Part shown: one piece after another, positions 9,462 through 15,611 of the stretch | Position numbering within the stretch: the stretch's first letter is position 1 | Layout of the letters: each line of letters begins with the position of its first letter | Source of the DNA: CAYQCN01 sp964415975 | GTDB lineage: Bacteria; Patescibacteriota; Saccharimonadia; QS-5-54-17 | Direction of reading: 5' to 3' | DNA: 15,849 nt | Assembly: GCA_964415975.1 (NCBI GenBank) | Contig: CAYQCN010000018.1 | Coordinates: 1 to 15,849 of the forward strand | The notes under the pieces: model-generated | Told to the model about the DNA's origin: nothing | The model's database searches: none | Seen by the model: only the letters and a program-made list of their open reading frames with translations | Translations under genes and position numbers: made by a program

Positions 9462-9842
9462 TCAGATATCTACATCCTCAACTTTATCGAAATCAAGCGC
9501 TAATGAATTGATACAGTACCGCACTCCGGTAGTATCTTTGGGGCCATCGTTAAATACATGACCCAGATGGCCGCCGCAATTAGCACAAATTACTTCTGTC
9601 CGCTTCACTCCAAATGAGAAGTCTTCAACCTGATGCAATGCTCCAGGCATCGCATCATCAAAGCTAGGCCAACCCGACTTGGAGTCAAACTTACGCTCAG
9701 ATGCAAAAAGCCGGGTACCGCACCCAGCACAAATATAAAAGCCCTCCTCGTTATGGTTTATGTATTTGCCACTAAAGGGAGCTTCAGTCTTCTTCTCATA
9801 CAGGACCCGTCTCTGCTCCTCACTGAGATGCTCTTTATCCAT
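9462..9842 (-). CDS. msrB: Peptide-methionine (R)-S-oxide reductase MsrB
   Basis: 126 aa from ATG 9842; a 133-aa form starting at 9863 is possible. MsrB reduces methionine-R-sulfoxide in oxidised proteins using thioredoxin-type reductants. The MsrB fold is complete: PFSGKY (22-27), structural zinc CxxC pairs C38/C41 and C86/C89, SGWPSF (56-61), GHLGHVF (91-97), and the catalytic Cys C110 in GVRYCINSLAL. The position just before GWPSF, which holds a resolving Cys in many homologues, is Ser here, so recycling probably goes directly through thioredoxin or another thiol. The start at 9842 matches the usual N-terminus and sits 6 nt after a TATAGT hexamer. Single-domain MsrB of this size is typical; no msrA is in view. 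Confidence 0.96.
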   Translation of the reverse strand: MDKEHLSEEQRRVLYEKKTEAPFSGKYINHNEEGFYICAGCGTRLFASERKFDSKSGWPSFDDAMPGALHQVEDFSFGVKRTEVICANCGGHLGHVFNDGPKDTTGVRYCINSLALDFDKVEDVDI

Positions 9843-9848
9843 AACTAC

Positions 9849-9854
9849 ACTATA
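9849..9854 (-). promoter_or_regulatory. -10 element of msrB
   Basis: The minus strand reads TATAGT (5/6 to TATAAT) followed by 6 nt and ATG 9842, again implying a leaderless transcript. No good -35 was found at 16-18 nt spacing, so confidence is limited. If real, it rules out the upstream ATG at 9863. Confidence 0.4.
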
Positions 9855-9863
9855 CACGCACAT

Positions 9864-10251
9864 TCTGGTAAGACTTAGTTTATGTGCAATTAATTAGTGC
9901 CTTTGACTGCTTTTTAATGTTTGTAGAGATTCGCGAAAAGTACGGATTAAATTATATTTTGCTATCTTTATACACAAACAACAATTACAGTTAGCCGCAT
10001 CTAAATCGATAATTTCGCAGAGCCAGAAATACATTATAAAAACTGCAGAATACAAACATGCCGAAAACTAAAGGATAAAGATTGAAGCAATTGCCAAGTC
10101 AGTAACACAATCATTAAATAGCGCGAGCGATGCTGTCATAATCAGATTATTGCAAAGTATAAGTTCGCATATATGTGTATTTTGCTAAATAATCTAAATT
10201 TCACCCTCTAAATCATTGCTTTTAAAAGTAAAAAATATAAGCAGTTAAGCA
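9864..10251. other. AT-rich gene-free spacer between divergent genes
   Basis: There is no open frame with coding character on either strand. The stretch is markedly AT-rich compared with the coding regions. It separates msrB (minus) from the acidic-protein gene (plus), whose promoter lies at its right end. I see no tRNA, CRISPR array or strong hairpin. Confidence 0.6.
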
Positions 10252-10280
10252 TTGACATTATGATCTAAAAGTGCTACTAT
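10252..10280 (+). promoter_or_regulatory. Near-consensus sigma70-type promoter, leaderless
   Basis: The -35 TTGACA (10252-10257) is perfect. The spacer is exactly 17 bp and the -10 is TACTAT (10275-10280, 5/6). The ATG of the next gene begins at 10288, 7 nt beyond the -10, so the expected transcription start falls on or next to the A of ATG. Confidence 0.85.
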
Positions 10281-10287
10281 ATTTGCT

Positions 10288-10869
10288 ATGGAAAACTATT
10301 CACCTCAAAACGAAGAAGTCAAATCTGTAAAACTAGAAGGTATTTTTGTAGGACACTGCGATGAAACCCTTATTACCTTATTGAGCGAGCAGCTTGATGA
10401 GGCTGATTACGACAAAATTTCCGACTCGTTTGACAAGTCAGAACCTTTGGCCGACGCTCTACCTAAAGAGATAGATCTTACTATAGACCTAGAAAGTGAA
10501 AAAGATGAAGACTGGCTAAAAAATTCAGACGACAAACTCATCGTGGCCCCTCGCCATCGCGCCACGCCTGCCCTAATGGATACGCCGCAAAGCATAACCC
10601 TAAAGAGATCAGATAATGAGCTTCTGGTAGCTGTGAGCGGGGTGGACATAAGCGGAAAAAATAGAAATGCAATTTTGGCTCGAGATCTTTCTGTTGCAGA
10701 TTATGGAGGATGGTCATTTGAAGCACTCTTCCAAGATGATGGCGAGGCGCAGGAGAGCCTAGCGCTGAGCCCAGAGCAGCCATCTCGCATACCTGAAGAG
10801 GTCAATATAATACTTAACCGGGCCCTAGGTGAATCAGACCATACGCAAGACCCTTCTTACAGCACATAA
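10288..10869 (+). CDS. Acidic soluble protein of unknown function
   Basis: 193 aa, with no recognised family. The protein is rich in Asp and Glu (e.g. DLTIDLESEKDEDW), has no transmembrane segment or signal peptide, and has one Cys in the segment GIFVGHCDETLITLLSEQLD. A basic stretch (VAPRHRATPALMDTPQSITL) and a short hydrophobic run (ELLVAVSGVDISG) interrupt the acidic background. The C-terminus looks disordered (SPEQPSRIPEEVNIILNRAL, then a polar tail). The start is well fixed by a near-consensus promoter 7 nt upstream; there is no Shine-Dalgarno. It stands alone, between two long AT-rich spacers. The strong promoter and coherent composition suggest a real expressed gene, probably cytoplasmic. 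Confidence 0.75.
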   Translation: MENYSPQNEEVKSVKLEGIFVGHCDETLITLLSEQLDEADYDKISDSFDKSEPLADALPKEIDLTIDLESEKDEDWLKNSDDKLIVAPRHRATPALMDTPQSITLKRSDNELLVAVSGVDISGKNRNAILARDLSVADYGGWSFEALFQDDGEAQESLALSPEQPSRIPEEVNIILNRALGESDHTQDPSYST

Positions 10870-11497
10870 CCCCAAAAATACGTGCGGATATGTGCATGAC
10901 GAATGATCGGTACAGCAGACACCTCAATCCACCCGCATAAAGTCAAATCATATCAACATACACCTAAGATGGGCATAGAATTAATTTATGCGAAAGACTA
11001 GCATTTTATTTTAAAAAGTTTATCAAATGCAACCTTTATTTATATTGACGTGGTGTTTATAAAAAAGACTTGCGCCTACAATCTGTAACTAGCGGCTTTG
11101 GCTGTTTGACGTAATCTGCTTCTGTATCACCAAACTCATGTAGATTTATGTCCAATTTTTCAGATCAGATACAACTTAAGATAATCCTGCTAGAGTTCTA
11201 CTGGCAGATAAACACAAAGCAAGGCTGCATAACTTCAAATATCGACATCGCCAATCCTTATCTATAAAAGGTAACTATTCAACAGGCTGAAAGTCATATT
11301 TTTAATATTTATAAGTCTTGTTCAGAAAATTTATAATGTAATAGCGATTTTAGTAACTATATAAGGTCGCCTATGCCGCTAAGCAACTAACTATAGCAAT
11401 AGATGAGGTCGTCCCTATTGTCAGTATTTAACTCAGCTCCAGAAAGCTATAGTTTCGATAATACGACACTTGAGGCTGCAGCTATTGCGACTACCGC
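10870..11497. other. 628-bp AT-rich gene-free spacer with possible gene remnants
   Basis: No convincing gene. At its left edge, GCACATA (10862-10868) and TATGTGC (10889-10895) form an inverted repeat across the stop codon of the preceding gene, with no U-tract. A TATAAT occurs at 11332-11337 (plus) without a good -35. A 32-codon plus frame (ATG 11403, beginning MRSSLLSVFNSAPES) follows but lacks other support. A minus-strand remnant is listed separately at 11057-11155. Confidence 0.5.
11057..11155 (-). pseudogene. Possible remnant of a DYVKQP-type membrane protein gene start
   Basis: A minus-strand frame (TTG 11155 to TAA 11057, 32 codons) encodes HEFGDTEADYVKQPKPLVT and then stops. The DYVKQPKP part resembles the start of the Ig-like membrane protein at 8861 (KDYVAKQPRFRVPK), and the DNA also matches there (GGCTGTTTG and ACGTAATCT shared). 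No transmembrane segment follows, so at most this is a decayed fragment; it may be chance. Confidence 0.2.
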
Positions 11498-12220
11498 CTA
11501 ACTGCTCCTAGCCATGTCGCCGGCTCGATCATCATAATAATATTGAACCTCCATAGCAATCTTAGACGACAAATGGCCAACATCAACGCAATATTCAGCC
11601 TCAGTATTGATGTTAGGCTCAGGTCCGTAAGACCTGCCATAATAGGGGCGGTGAGTCAAAGTTACCGGCTGCACCGCTCTAAAGTTTTCGCCAAGCTCAA
11701 GCCTGAGCTGCGAAGGGCCTCGGTGGGCTACAAGCGGCACTAAATCAAGTACCGCACACACTGTATCCGCACCATCAGCTTCATACTTCAATGACTGCAC
11801 TGTACGCTCTTGCAAATAGTCAGTTTCGCTGTTTAGGTCTATTTGCAGTACAAGCCAACTCGTAGGTTCGTGGCTCGACTGTTCGGCGTCATATCTCACA
11901 ACACACAGCTCTCCAGTGTCGGGATTTAACATCTCAGCACATCCAATTCCATAAGCTCGAAAACCTCTTCTAGTTTCCCGCATAACACCAGGTGGATGAT
12001 GAATACCAACCCGATGAGCGGGTTCAGGATGGCCAACATACTGAAACATCACCTCGTCAAAGTTTTTCGTCAGTATCGGATTATCATTTATAGTCTGGGC
12101 TAGACGCCAAAGCTCAAAACTCACATCATCATGAGGCAACTCATAGTAGTCGTCACCAGCAATCATCTCGGTCAATTCCGGTGATTTAAAATTTACTTGG
12201 CGAGATTCAAAGCTATTCAT
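11498..12220 (-). CDS. Hypothetical protein, 240 aa, no recognised family
   Basis: 240 aa with the composition of a folded soluble protein and no signal peptide or membrane helix. Recognisable stretches are DDYYELPHDDVSFELWRLAQ, a His/Pro segment (YVGHPEPAHRVGIHHPPGVM, ~62-81), GIGCAEMLNPDTGELCVVRY and RAVQPVTLTHRPYYGRSYGP. The clustered His and acidic residues could form a metal or active site, but that is speculation. It may be a decorated protein with a C-terminal beta region (SKIAMEVQYYYDD). The gene is isolated, with 447 bp of non-coding DNA upstream. A TAAAAT hexamer ends 8 nt before the ATG, and a diverged repeat containing TTGACA on the same strand lies 174-250 bp upstream. Confidence 0.7.
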   Translation of the reverse strand: MNSFESRQVNFKSPELTEMIAGDDYYELPHDDVSFELWRLAQTINDNPILTKNFDEVMFQYVGHPEPAHRVGIHHPPGVMRETRRGFRAYGIGCAEMLNPDTGELCVVRYDAEQSSHEPTSWLVLQIDLNSETDYLQERTVQSLKYEADGADTVCAVLDLVPLVAHRGPSQLRLELGENFRAVQPVTLTHRPYYGRSYGPEPNINTEAEYCVDVGHLSSKIAMEVQYYYDDRAGDMARSS

Positions 12221-12667
12221 GCTTTTTTATTTTACGCATTAAGTATGCCTTTACTCTACAGCATAAAAAAAGCTTATGGCAATAGTAAACAGCCTATAAA
12301 TTCACGAAAAGCTCAATTGACAGCACCTAAATTGGCATAAAGTCGTCACAACAAAACATTAATCTATTTAATACGTTAAAATAACTATCTCATTGTCAAT
12401 CGAAATTTATTTTAACGCCATGGAAGATCTGGCTTTTTAAATGCAGCTTAAATGATCGCAAATTGCCAAATAAGTAGTCGGCAATACATAAAAGAAATCT
12501 AATTCCATATAAGATAGGAAAATTAAAAACTACTGTCGCTTTGGCAGCCAGTGCAGCAGTTGTAACCGATATTCTTTGCTAATAGTTTATCGCTCCTGTT
12601 GCCTGCTGTAGCCTGAGCAGCTTTATGGGCGAGAGATTATTAATCGGCGCGTTAGCTTGATTGGAGA
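12221..12667. other. 447-bp AT-rich spacer containing repeat copy A
   Basis: No gene is visible. The notable content is copy A of the 78-bp repeat (12393-12470) and a weak hairpin CTGCT/AGCAG near 12603-12622 with no U-tract. The left edge carries TAAAAT on the minus strand (12229-12234), the possible -10 of the 240-aa gene. Confidence 0.5.
12393..12470 (-). repeat. Diverged direct repeat, copy A (pair with 13161-13238)
   Basis: An ungapped match to 13161-13238 with 14 differences in 78 positions (~82% identity; 8 in the first 57), mostly transitions. Both copies begin TTGTCAATCGAAA and share the core CTTTTTAAAT. Both lie upstream of minus-strand genes and contain TTGACA in that orientation (here 12399-12394), so a shared promoter or operator region is plausible. 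The -10 17 nt beyond it is poor. Confidence 0.65.
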
Positions 12668-13087
12668 TTAATGATTGGTTTGTTGTGACGAGTCAGGACT
12701 ATGAATATGTGATACAAGTTCTTTGTCTTTAATTCGATCTTTAACTGATTTATAGGTCATAACCCAAGTTGTAATTAAAATAGGCATACCCACAAAAAAA
12801 GAGCCAATAACCGCAAAGCCAGCACCAGATCTATCTCCTGCATCGACTCCTTCCATCCAATATACCGGCAAAAATACAAACGACAGAAACAAGAAAACGA
12901 ATAAAACATGTACCCGCAATAGAGGAGATTCTGAGCCTATAAATACCTTATTTTTTCTAGGAAGGTATACTGCGAATAAGATAGGCCCTATTGGGCTAAG
13001 AAACAGTATCCACAGAAACAATACAGCGTATTGCGGGAAGAAAATATAAGATATTGCAACGAGTATTAAGAGGGGCAGTATTTTCAT
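12668..13087 (-). CDS. Small integral membrane protein with four predicted helices
   Basis: 139 aa, no family recognised. Hydrophobic segments lie at ~3-18 (ILPLLILVAISYIFFP), ~20-42 (YAVLFLWILFLSPIGPILFA), ~56-77 (LLRVHVLFVFLFLSFVFLPV) and ~89-112 (AGFAVIGSFFVGMPILITTW). The loop between helices two and three is basic (PRKNKVFIG) and the C-terminal tail is charged (KSVKDRIKDKELVSHIHS), which by the positive-inside rule places both in the cytoplasm. There is no catalytic motif. A weak AAAGG lies 9 nt before the ATG. Repeat copy B with a minus-strand TTGACA is 74-151 bp upstream, so transcription from there would give a leader of roughly 45 nt. Confidence 0.75.
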   Translation of the reverse strand: MKILPLLILVAISYIFFPQYAVLFLWILFLSPIGPILFAVYLPRKNKVFIGSESPLLRVHVLFVFLFLSFVFLPVYWMEGVDAGDRSGAGFAVIGSFFVGMPILITTWVMTYKSVKDRIKDKELVSHIHSPDSSQQTNH

Positions 13088-13160
13088 TTTTAATAGCCTT
13101 TAGTTAACCTACCACATAGAAAATAAAAAGACCAGATTTAAAAACCTGGTATCAATCTGT

Positions 13161-13238
13161 TTGTCAATCGAAAGTTCTTTCAACGCTATGAAAGGTCTGA
13201 CTTTTTAAATACAGCTTCAATTATTGCAAAACGCCAAC
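13161..13238 (-). repeat. Diverged direct repeat, copy B (pair with 12393-12470)
   Basis: Second copy of the 78-bp repeat described at 12393. The minus-strand TTGACA is at 13167-13162, upstream of the four-TM gene starting at 13087. The conservation of both copies extends mainly upstream of that -35-like box, as expected for a shared regulator-binding region. Confidence 0.65.
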
Positions 13239-13352
13239 TGCGTGATAAGTGTCACTAAGGCACTGTTTCTTGCTCTCTGTACCGTCTAATTATTTAGTCT
13301 GCAAATCAGAGACTGGATACTAATCTGAACCTTCTACTCTAGATTTGCTCGC

Positions 13353-13429
13353 GCGAACAACATAAGAAAACGCCGCCCAAATGGACGACGCTTTCTTATG
13401 GCTCTCGGTAGTGATGTAATTTAGAACTT
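13353..13429 (-). ncRNA. Structured hairpin element, copy 1 (pair with 15612-15689)
   Basis: On the minus strand the core (13400-13361) folds into an 18-bp stem with an AUUU loop. Three positions are G-U pairs there but A-C mismatches on the plus strand, which sets the transcribed strand. Outside it, GAGC (13404-13401) can pair with GUUC (13358-13355) across a UU bulge. GAGCCATRAGAAA, TTTCTYATGTTGTTCGC and an AAGTTC 19 nt upstream recur in the copy near 15650. The right arm contains a U-tract, so it may act as a terminator. Confidence 0.6.
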
Positions 13430-13507
13430 TGCCAGCGGTTTCTCACTTTTGAGAACTACTTATGAAGGTTATTAATCTGGATTAAAAATTAACTATAAAA
13501 AAGTGAT

Positions 13508-13566
13508 GCACCCGCCCGAAGTAGCTTTTCCTAAAATATTTCTAGGAAGCGAAATCGGGCGGGTGC
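13508..13566 (-). terminator. Strong intrinsic terminator of the GC-rich gene
   Basis: A perfect 12-bp outer stem, GCACCCGCCCGA (13508-13519) with TCGGGCGGGTGC (13555-13566), encloses a second stem, TTCCTA/TAGGAA, with an AT-rich loop. In the minus direction the stem is followed after four bases by a run of six T. It begins 10 bp after the stop codon of the gene at 13577. Confidence 0.85.
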
Positions 13567-13576
13567 GATGGCTGGT

Positions 13577-13975
13577 CTAGCAATCGACCAGTTCAGGTCG
13601 CTGCATCCTCAGCTGGAAAGTCGGGCTGGTCACCTCGCGCCAGCGTGAATTTTCATCAGAACCTCGCTTCACTGCCAAGTAGTGACAATTCACGAAGCCA
13701 AGCTTGATGCCAAAGCGACTCTCAGCTGCCTGGCGCATTGAGCTCGAAGCGAGGAGGCGAAGCAGCTGACCTCGCTCGTCTTCACCGGGAGGTTGGGCGT
13801 TGTAAATCAACACCCCTTCTTGGACCGATTCGCCCGCTTCCAGAGCTCCGACGGCCTGCTCGATCATCTCTACCGCGAAAGGTAGCGAATCTGCCACAAC
13901 ACTCCAGAAAGTCTCACTGTCCACCTTTTCGGTGGCAACGAGAGCCTGTACCTCTTCGGGCACTGTCAGCGACAT
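13577..13975 (-). CDS. Small GC-rich CPR-type protein with NCHYLAV motif and C-terminal Cys
   Basis: 132 aa. I recognise the general look of a short CPR protein family (an N-terminal helix with FW, then CHxLAV, then TSPxxQL and a PELVxC end) but know no function. Visible parts are a helical N-terminal half (ETFWSVVADSLPFAVEMIEQ), a LLRLLASSSMRQAAESRFGI helix, FVNCHYLAVKRG with C97/H98, and TSPTFQLRMQRPELVDC, with C132 as the last residue. There is no signal peptide or membrane segment. The start has AAAGG 10 nt upstream and AGGTG just before it. Most codons end in G or C (CTG, GTG, GAG, CAG), unlike the AT-leaning neighbours. It has a structured leader and a strong terminator of its own. Transfer, or selection for high expression, could explain the composition. 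Confidence 0.8.
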   Translation of the reverse strand: MSLTVPEEVQALVATEKVDSETFWSVVADSLPFAVEMIEQAVGALEAGESVQEGVLIYNAQPPGEDERGQLLRLLASSSMRQAAESRFGIKLGFVNCHYLAVKRGSDENSRWREVTSPTFQLRMQRPELVDC

Positions 13976-14000
13976 AGCCTGAGCCTTTCACCTCGAGCAA

Positions 14001-14066
14001 TCTGGCTATACGGGTTGTATAACCAGACTCAAAACACGCTGCTTAGGATGTATCTTGAGTCTGGCT
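14001..14066 (-). promoter_or_regulatory. Leader with two mutually exclusive hairpins upstream of the GC-rich gene
   Basis: In the 89-nt gap upstream of ATG 13975, minus-strand segment 1 (14066-14055, AGCCAGACTCAA) pairs with segment 2 (14032-14021, TTGAGTCTGGTT) in a 12-bp stem. The overlapping segment TCTGGTTATAC (14027-14017) pairs with segment 3 (14011-14001, GTATAGCCAGA) in an 11-bp stem. Each stem has one G-U pair, and those are mismatches on the plus strand. Because segment 2 is shared, only one stem can form at a time, as in attenuators and riboswitches. Segment 1 touches the stop codon of the upstream ATPase gene. The ligand or signal is unknown. Confidence 0.6.
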
Positions 14067-15012
14067 ATCTTTTAGGGAATGAGAATTCTGGGTCGATCTG
14101 GCCAGTTACATCAGCACCTACCGAGGCATTCGCCCAGGACTCAGCATTTTTGCGATGAAAATGTACTGCCTGCTCATAGAACCGCTGCCAATTCTGACCT
14201 GTACTATCGACTGTTTCTTTCATCTTTTTTAAAGCGCTAATATTATTTTCTTCCAGTCCTTCTAGAGAAAGCGTGTCACCACGCTCCATTAACTTCACAT
14301 ATCTTGACCGTGAGAATCCGAAGGTGTAATCGTCTTTGGCGTACTGCCTTATAAAGTCCTCGTCTTCACTATCTTCAATCTTATTGCCGATGACTTTGAT
14401 GTTTACGTAGTACCCATCTGCATGCTGCTTATACTGCTCATATACATTTATAGACTTACGAGTCGGCTCCACTACTATGAAGGTAGTGTCAAAACGAGTA
14501 AACATACCAGAAGCAAAAGAGTCAGCACCGGCCGTCATATCTACTACCACATACTCCCCGTCATCTTCGTGAAGATGATTAAGCAGCAACTCAGCGGCGC
14601 CGGTTTTTGAGTGGTAGCACTTTACACCCAAATCTTCTTCAGTGAACGGACCTGTCGCCATTAGCTTAATTCCGTCATGCTCATAGGCAAAATATTCATA
14701 AAGATCATTCGACTCATTAACCTTAAGCAGCCTTGACCCTCTGCCCGGTGGCGTGGTCTTCACCATCTCGCTCTCGGACCTTATCAGAGAGTTAGATCCA
14801 CGCACATACTTCTTGATACGGTCGATTTCTATACCCATTGGCGGAAGCTGTAGTTTTTCATCGCCGCCAAAACCTAGAGCCTCATCCAGATGTTGGTTTA
14901 TATCAGCATCAATAGCAAGCACCGGATTATTCTCAGCTGATAAAAAACGCATAAAAAGCGACGATAATGTCGTCTTGCCACTGCCACCTTTGCCAACAAA
15001 CGCAATTTTCAT
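14065..15012 (-). CDS. CooC/MinD-type deviant Walker ATPase (putative metal-centre maturation)
   Basis: 315 aa. SIMIBI-class P-loop ATPase: Walker A GKGGSGKTT (7-15) with the signature second Lys-type GKGG start, switch I region AIDADINQHL (33-42), Walker B/switch II YVVVDMTAGAD (154-164), and VVEPTRKSINVYEQY, typical of the CooC/ArsA/MinD branch. In CooC, which inserts nickel into CO dehydrogenase, a C-x-C at the dimer interface binds metal; here the aligned spot reads C132-Y-H134, and C132 is the only cysteine. The protein is thus CooC-like but its metal and client are unknown. It is divergent from a Fur-family regulator with 68 bp between the start codons, so metal control is likely. TTGCAA-16 bp-TATATA on this strand is the probable promoter. 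A general role in protein partitioning or assembly remains possible. Confidence 0.85.
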   Translation of the reverse strand: MKIAFVGKGGSGKTTLSSLFMRFLSAENNPVLAIDADINQHLDEALGFGGDEKLQLPPMGIEIDRIKKYVRGSNSLIRSESEMVKTTPPGRGSRLLKVNESNDLYEYFAYEHDGIKLMATGPFTEEDLGVKCYHSKTGAAELLLNHLHEDDGEYVVVDMTAGADSFASGMFTRFDTTFIVVEPTRKSINVYEQYKQHADGYYVNIKVIGNKIEDSEDEDFIRQYAKDDYTFGFSRSRYVKLMERGDTLSLEGLEENNISALKKMKETVDSTGQNWQRFYEQAVHFHRKNAESWANASVGADVTGQIDPEFSFPKR

Positions 15013-15034
15013 AGCAGTAATAAATGTAACGGTC

Positions 15035-15074
15035 TATATATAGAATTGCAAATTATTTGCAATTTTGCTATTTT
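15035..15074. promoter_or_regulatory. Divergent promoters with a perfect palindromic operator
   Basis: AATTGCAAA (15044-15052) and TTTGCAATT (15056-15064) form a perfect 9-bp inverted repeat around TTA. TTGCAA in the left half (15046-15051), then 17 bp, then TATTTT (15069-15074) fits the plus-strand regulator promoter. TTGCAA in the right half (15062-15057), then 16 bp, then TATATA (15040-15035) fits the minus-strand ATPase promoter. The palindrome therefore covers both -35 boxes, as expected for autoregulated repression by the Fur-family protein. A partial second site, TTGC-7-GCAA, lies at 15065-15079. Confidence 0.7.
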
Positions 15075-15080
15075 TGCAAG

Positions 15081-15488
15081 ATGGAACCAACCACTCTACA
15101 TACAATACTCAAACAACACGGCTATAGCTTGACCAAGCCTCGTCAAGTCGTATTTGAACACTTACAAAGAAGCAAGCTACTAACAATGAGCGAAATAGTA
15201 GAGGCCTGCACGCCTAAGATTAACGCCTCTAGCGTATACAGAACCGTTGAGTTGTTCGAAACTATTGGCATTACCAATCGTGTATGGTCAGGTTTTAAAA
15301 GCAAGCTAGAGCTGAGCGAAGAGTTTCGTAGTCACCATCACCACCTTACTTGTGCAGACTGCGGGCAAATTACTGATTTTGAAAATGAAAATTTAGAAAA
15401 TGAGATAAATAAAGTAGCTCAAAATATTGGCGGGCAGATGCTAGAACATCACATAGAGATAACTATCCGCTGCAGCCGATGTCTATAG
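15081..15488 (+). CDS. Fur-family metal-responsive transcriptional regulator
   Basis: 135 aa from ATG 15081; a TTG at 15057 lies within the operator and is not the start. The N-terminal winged helix has LKQHGYSLTKPRQVVFEHL (9-27) and the recognition helix region NASSVYRTVELFETIGI (48-64). The hinge leads to the dimerisation/metal domain with HHHHLTCADCG (85-95), structural zinc cysteines C91/C94 and C131/C134 (CSRCL end), and H123/H124 in the last strands. The length is typical of the family (130-150 aa). Family members repress uptake or maturation genes when bound to Fe, Zn, Mn, Ni or peroxide-sensing metal; I cannot tell which applies. Its position opposite the CooC-like ATPase, with a shared palindrome, suggests it controls both genes. 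The -10 lies 6 nt before the ATG, so the mRNA is probably leaderless. Confidence 0.93.
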   Translation: MEPTTLHTILKQHGYSLTKPRQVVFEHLQRSKLLTMSEIVEACTPKINASSVYRTVELFETIGITNRVWSGFKSKLELSEEFRSHHHHLTCADCGQITDFENENLENEINKVAQNIGGQMLEHHIEITIRCSRCL

Positions 15489-15540
15489 ATTTGATCGGCG
15501 TGCAGGTATTCGTGGCTCCGGGGGGCGGACTAACAAGACG

Positions 15541-15605
15541 ATGGTAGATTAAGCCTATGGCTTACTCCACCATCTTGCCATGCTGGTCAAGCCACAAGGG
15601 CTTGG
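15541..15605 (-). other. Two consecutive hairpins between convergent genes
   Basis: Hairpin 1 (15541-15573) is ATGGTAGA and TCCACCAT enclosing TAAGCC-TAT-GGCTTA; its one A-C mismatch on the plus strand becomes G-U on the minus strand. Hairpin 2 (15588-15604) is CAAGCC-5 nt-GGCTTG. Neither has a U-tract. With the element at 15612-15689 they form a structured stretch on the minus strand, which could be the 3' tail of the partial gene beyond 15705 or a small RNA. Confidence 0.4.
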
Positions 15606-15611
15606 TCGAGT

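Larger units (their letters stand above)
13088..13576. other. 489-bp spacer rich in structured elements
   Basis: No gene. It holds repeat copy B (13161-13238), the hairpin element copy 1 (13353-13429), a small TTCTC/GAGAA hairpin near 13440-13456, and the terminator hairpin of the GC-rich gene (13508-13566). Confidence 0.6.

Noticed and set aside
12420..12440. Conserved plus-strand mini-ORF of six codons in both repeat copies (ATG to TAA)
   Set aside because: Differences between the copies are all amino-acid changing and no start site is seen; probably chance within the repeat.
13508..13566. GC-rich palindrome considered as an insertion-element end or attachment site
   Set aside because: Position 10 bp after a stop codon and a T-run on the same strand fit an intrinsic terminator; no transposase or direct duplication is present.
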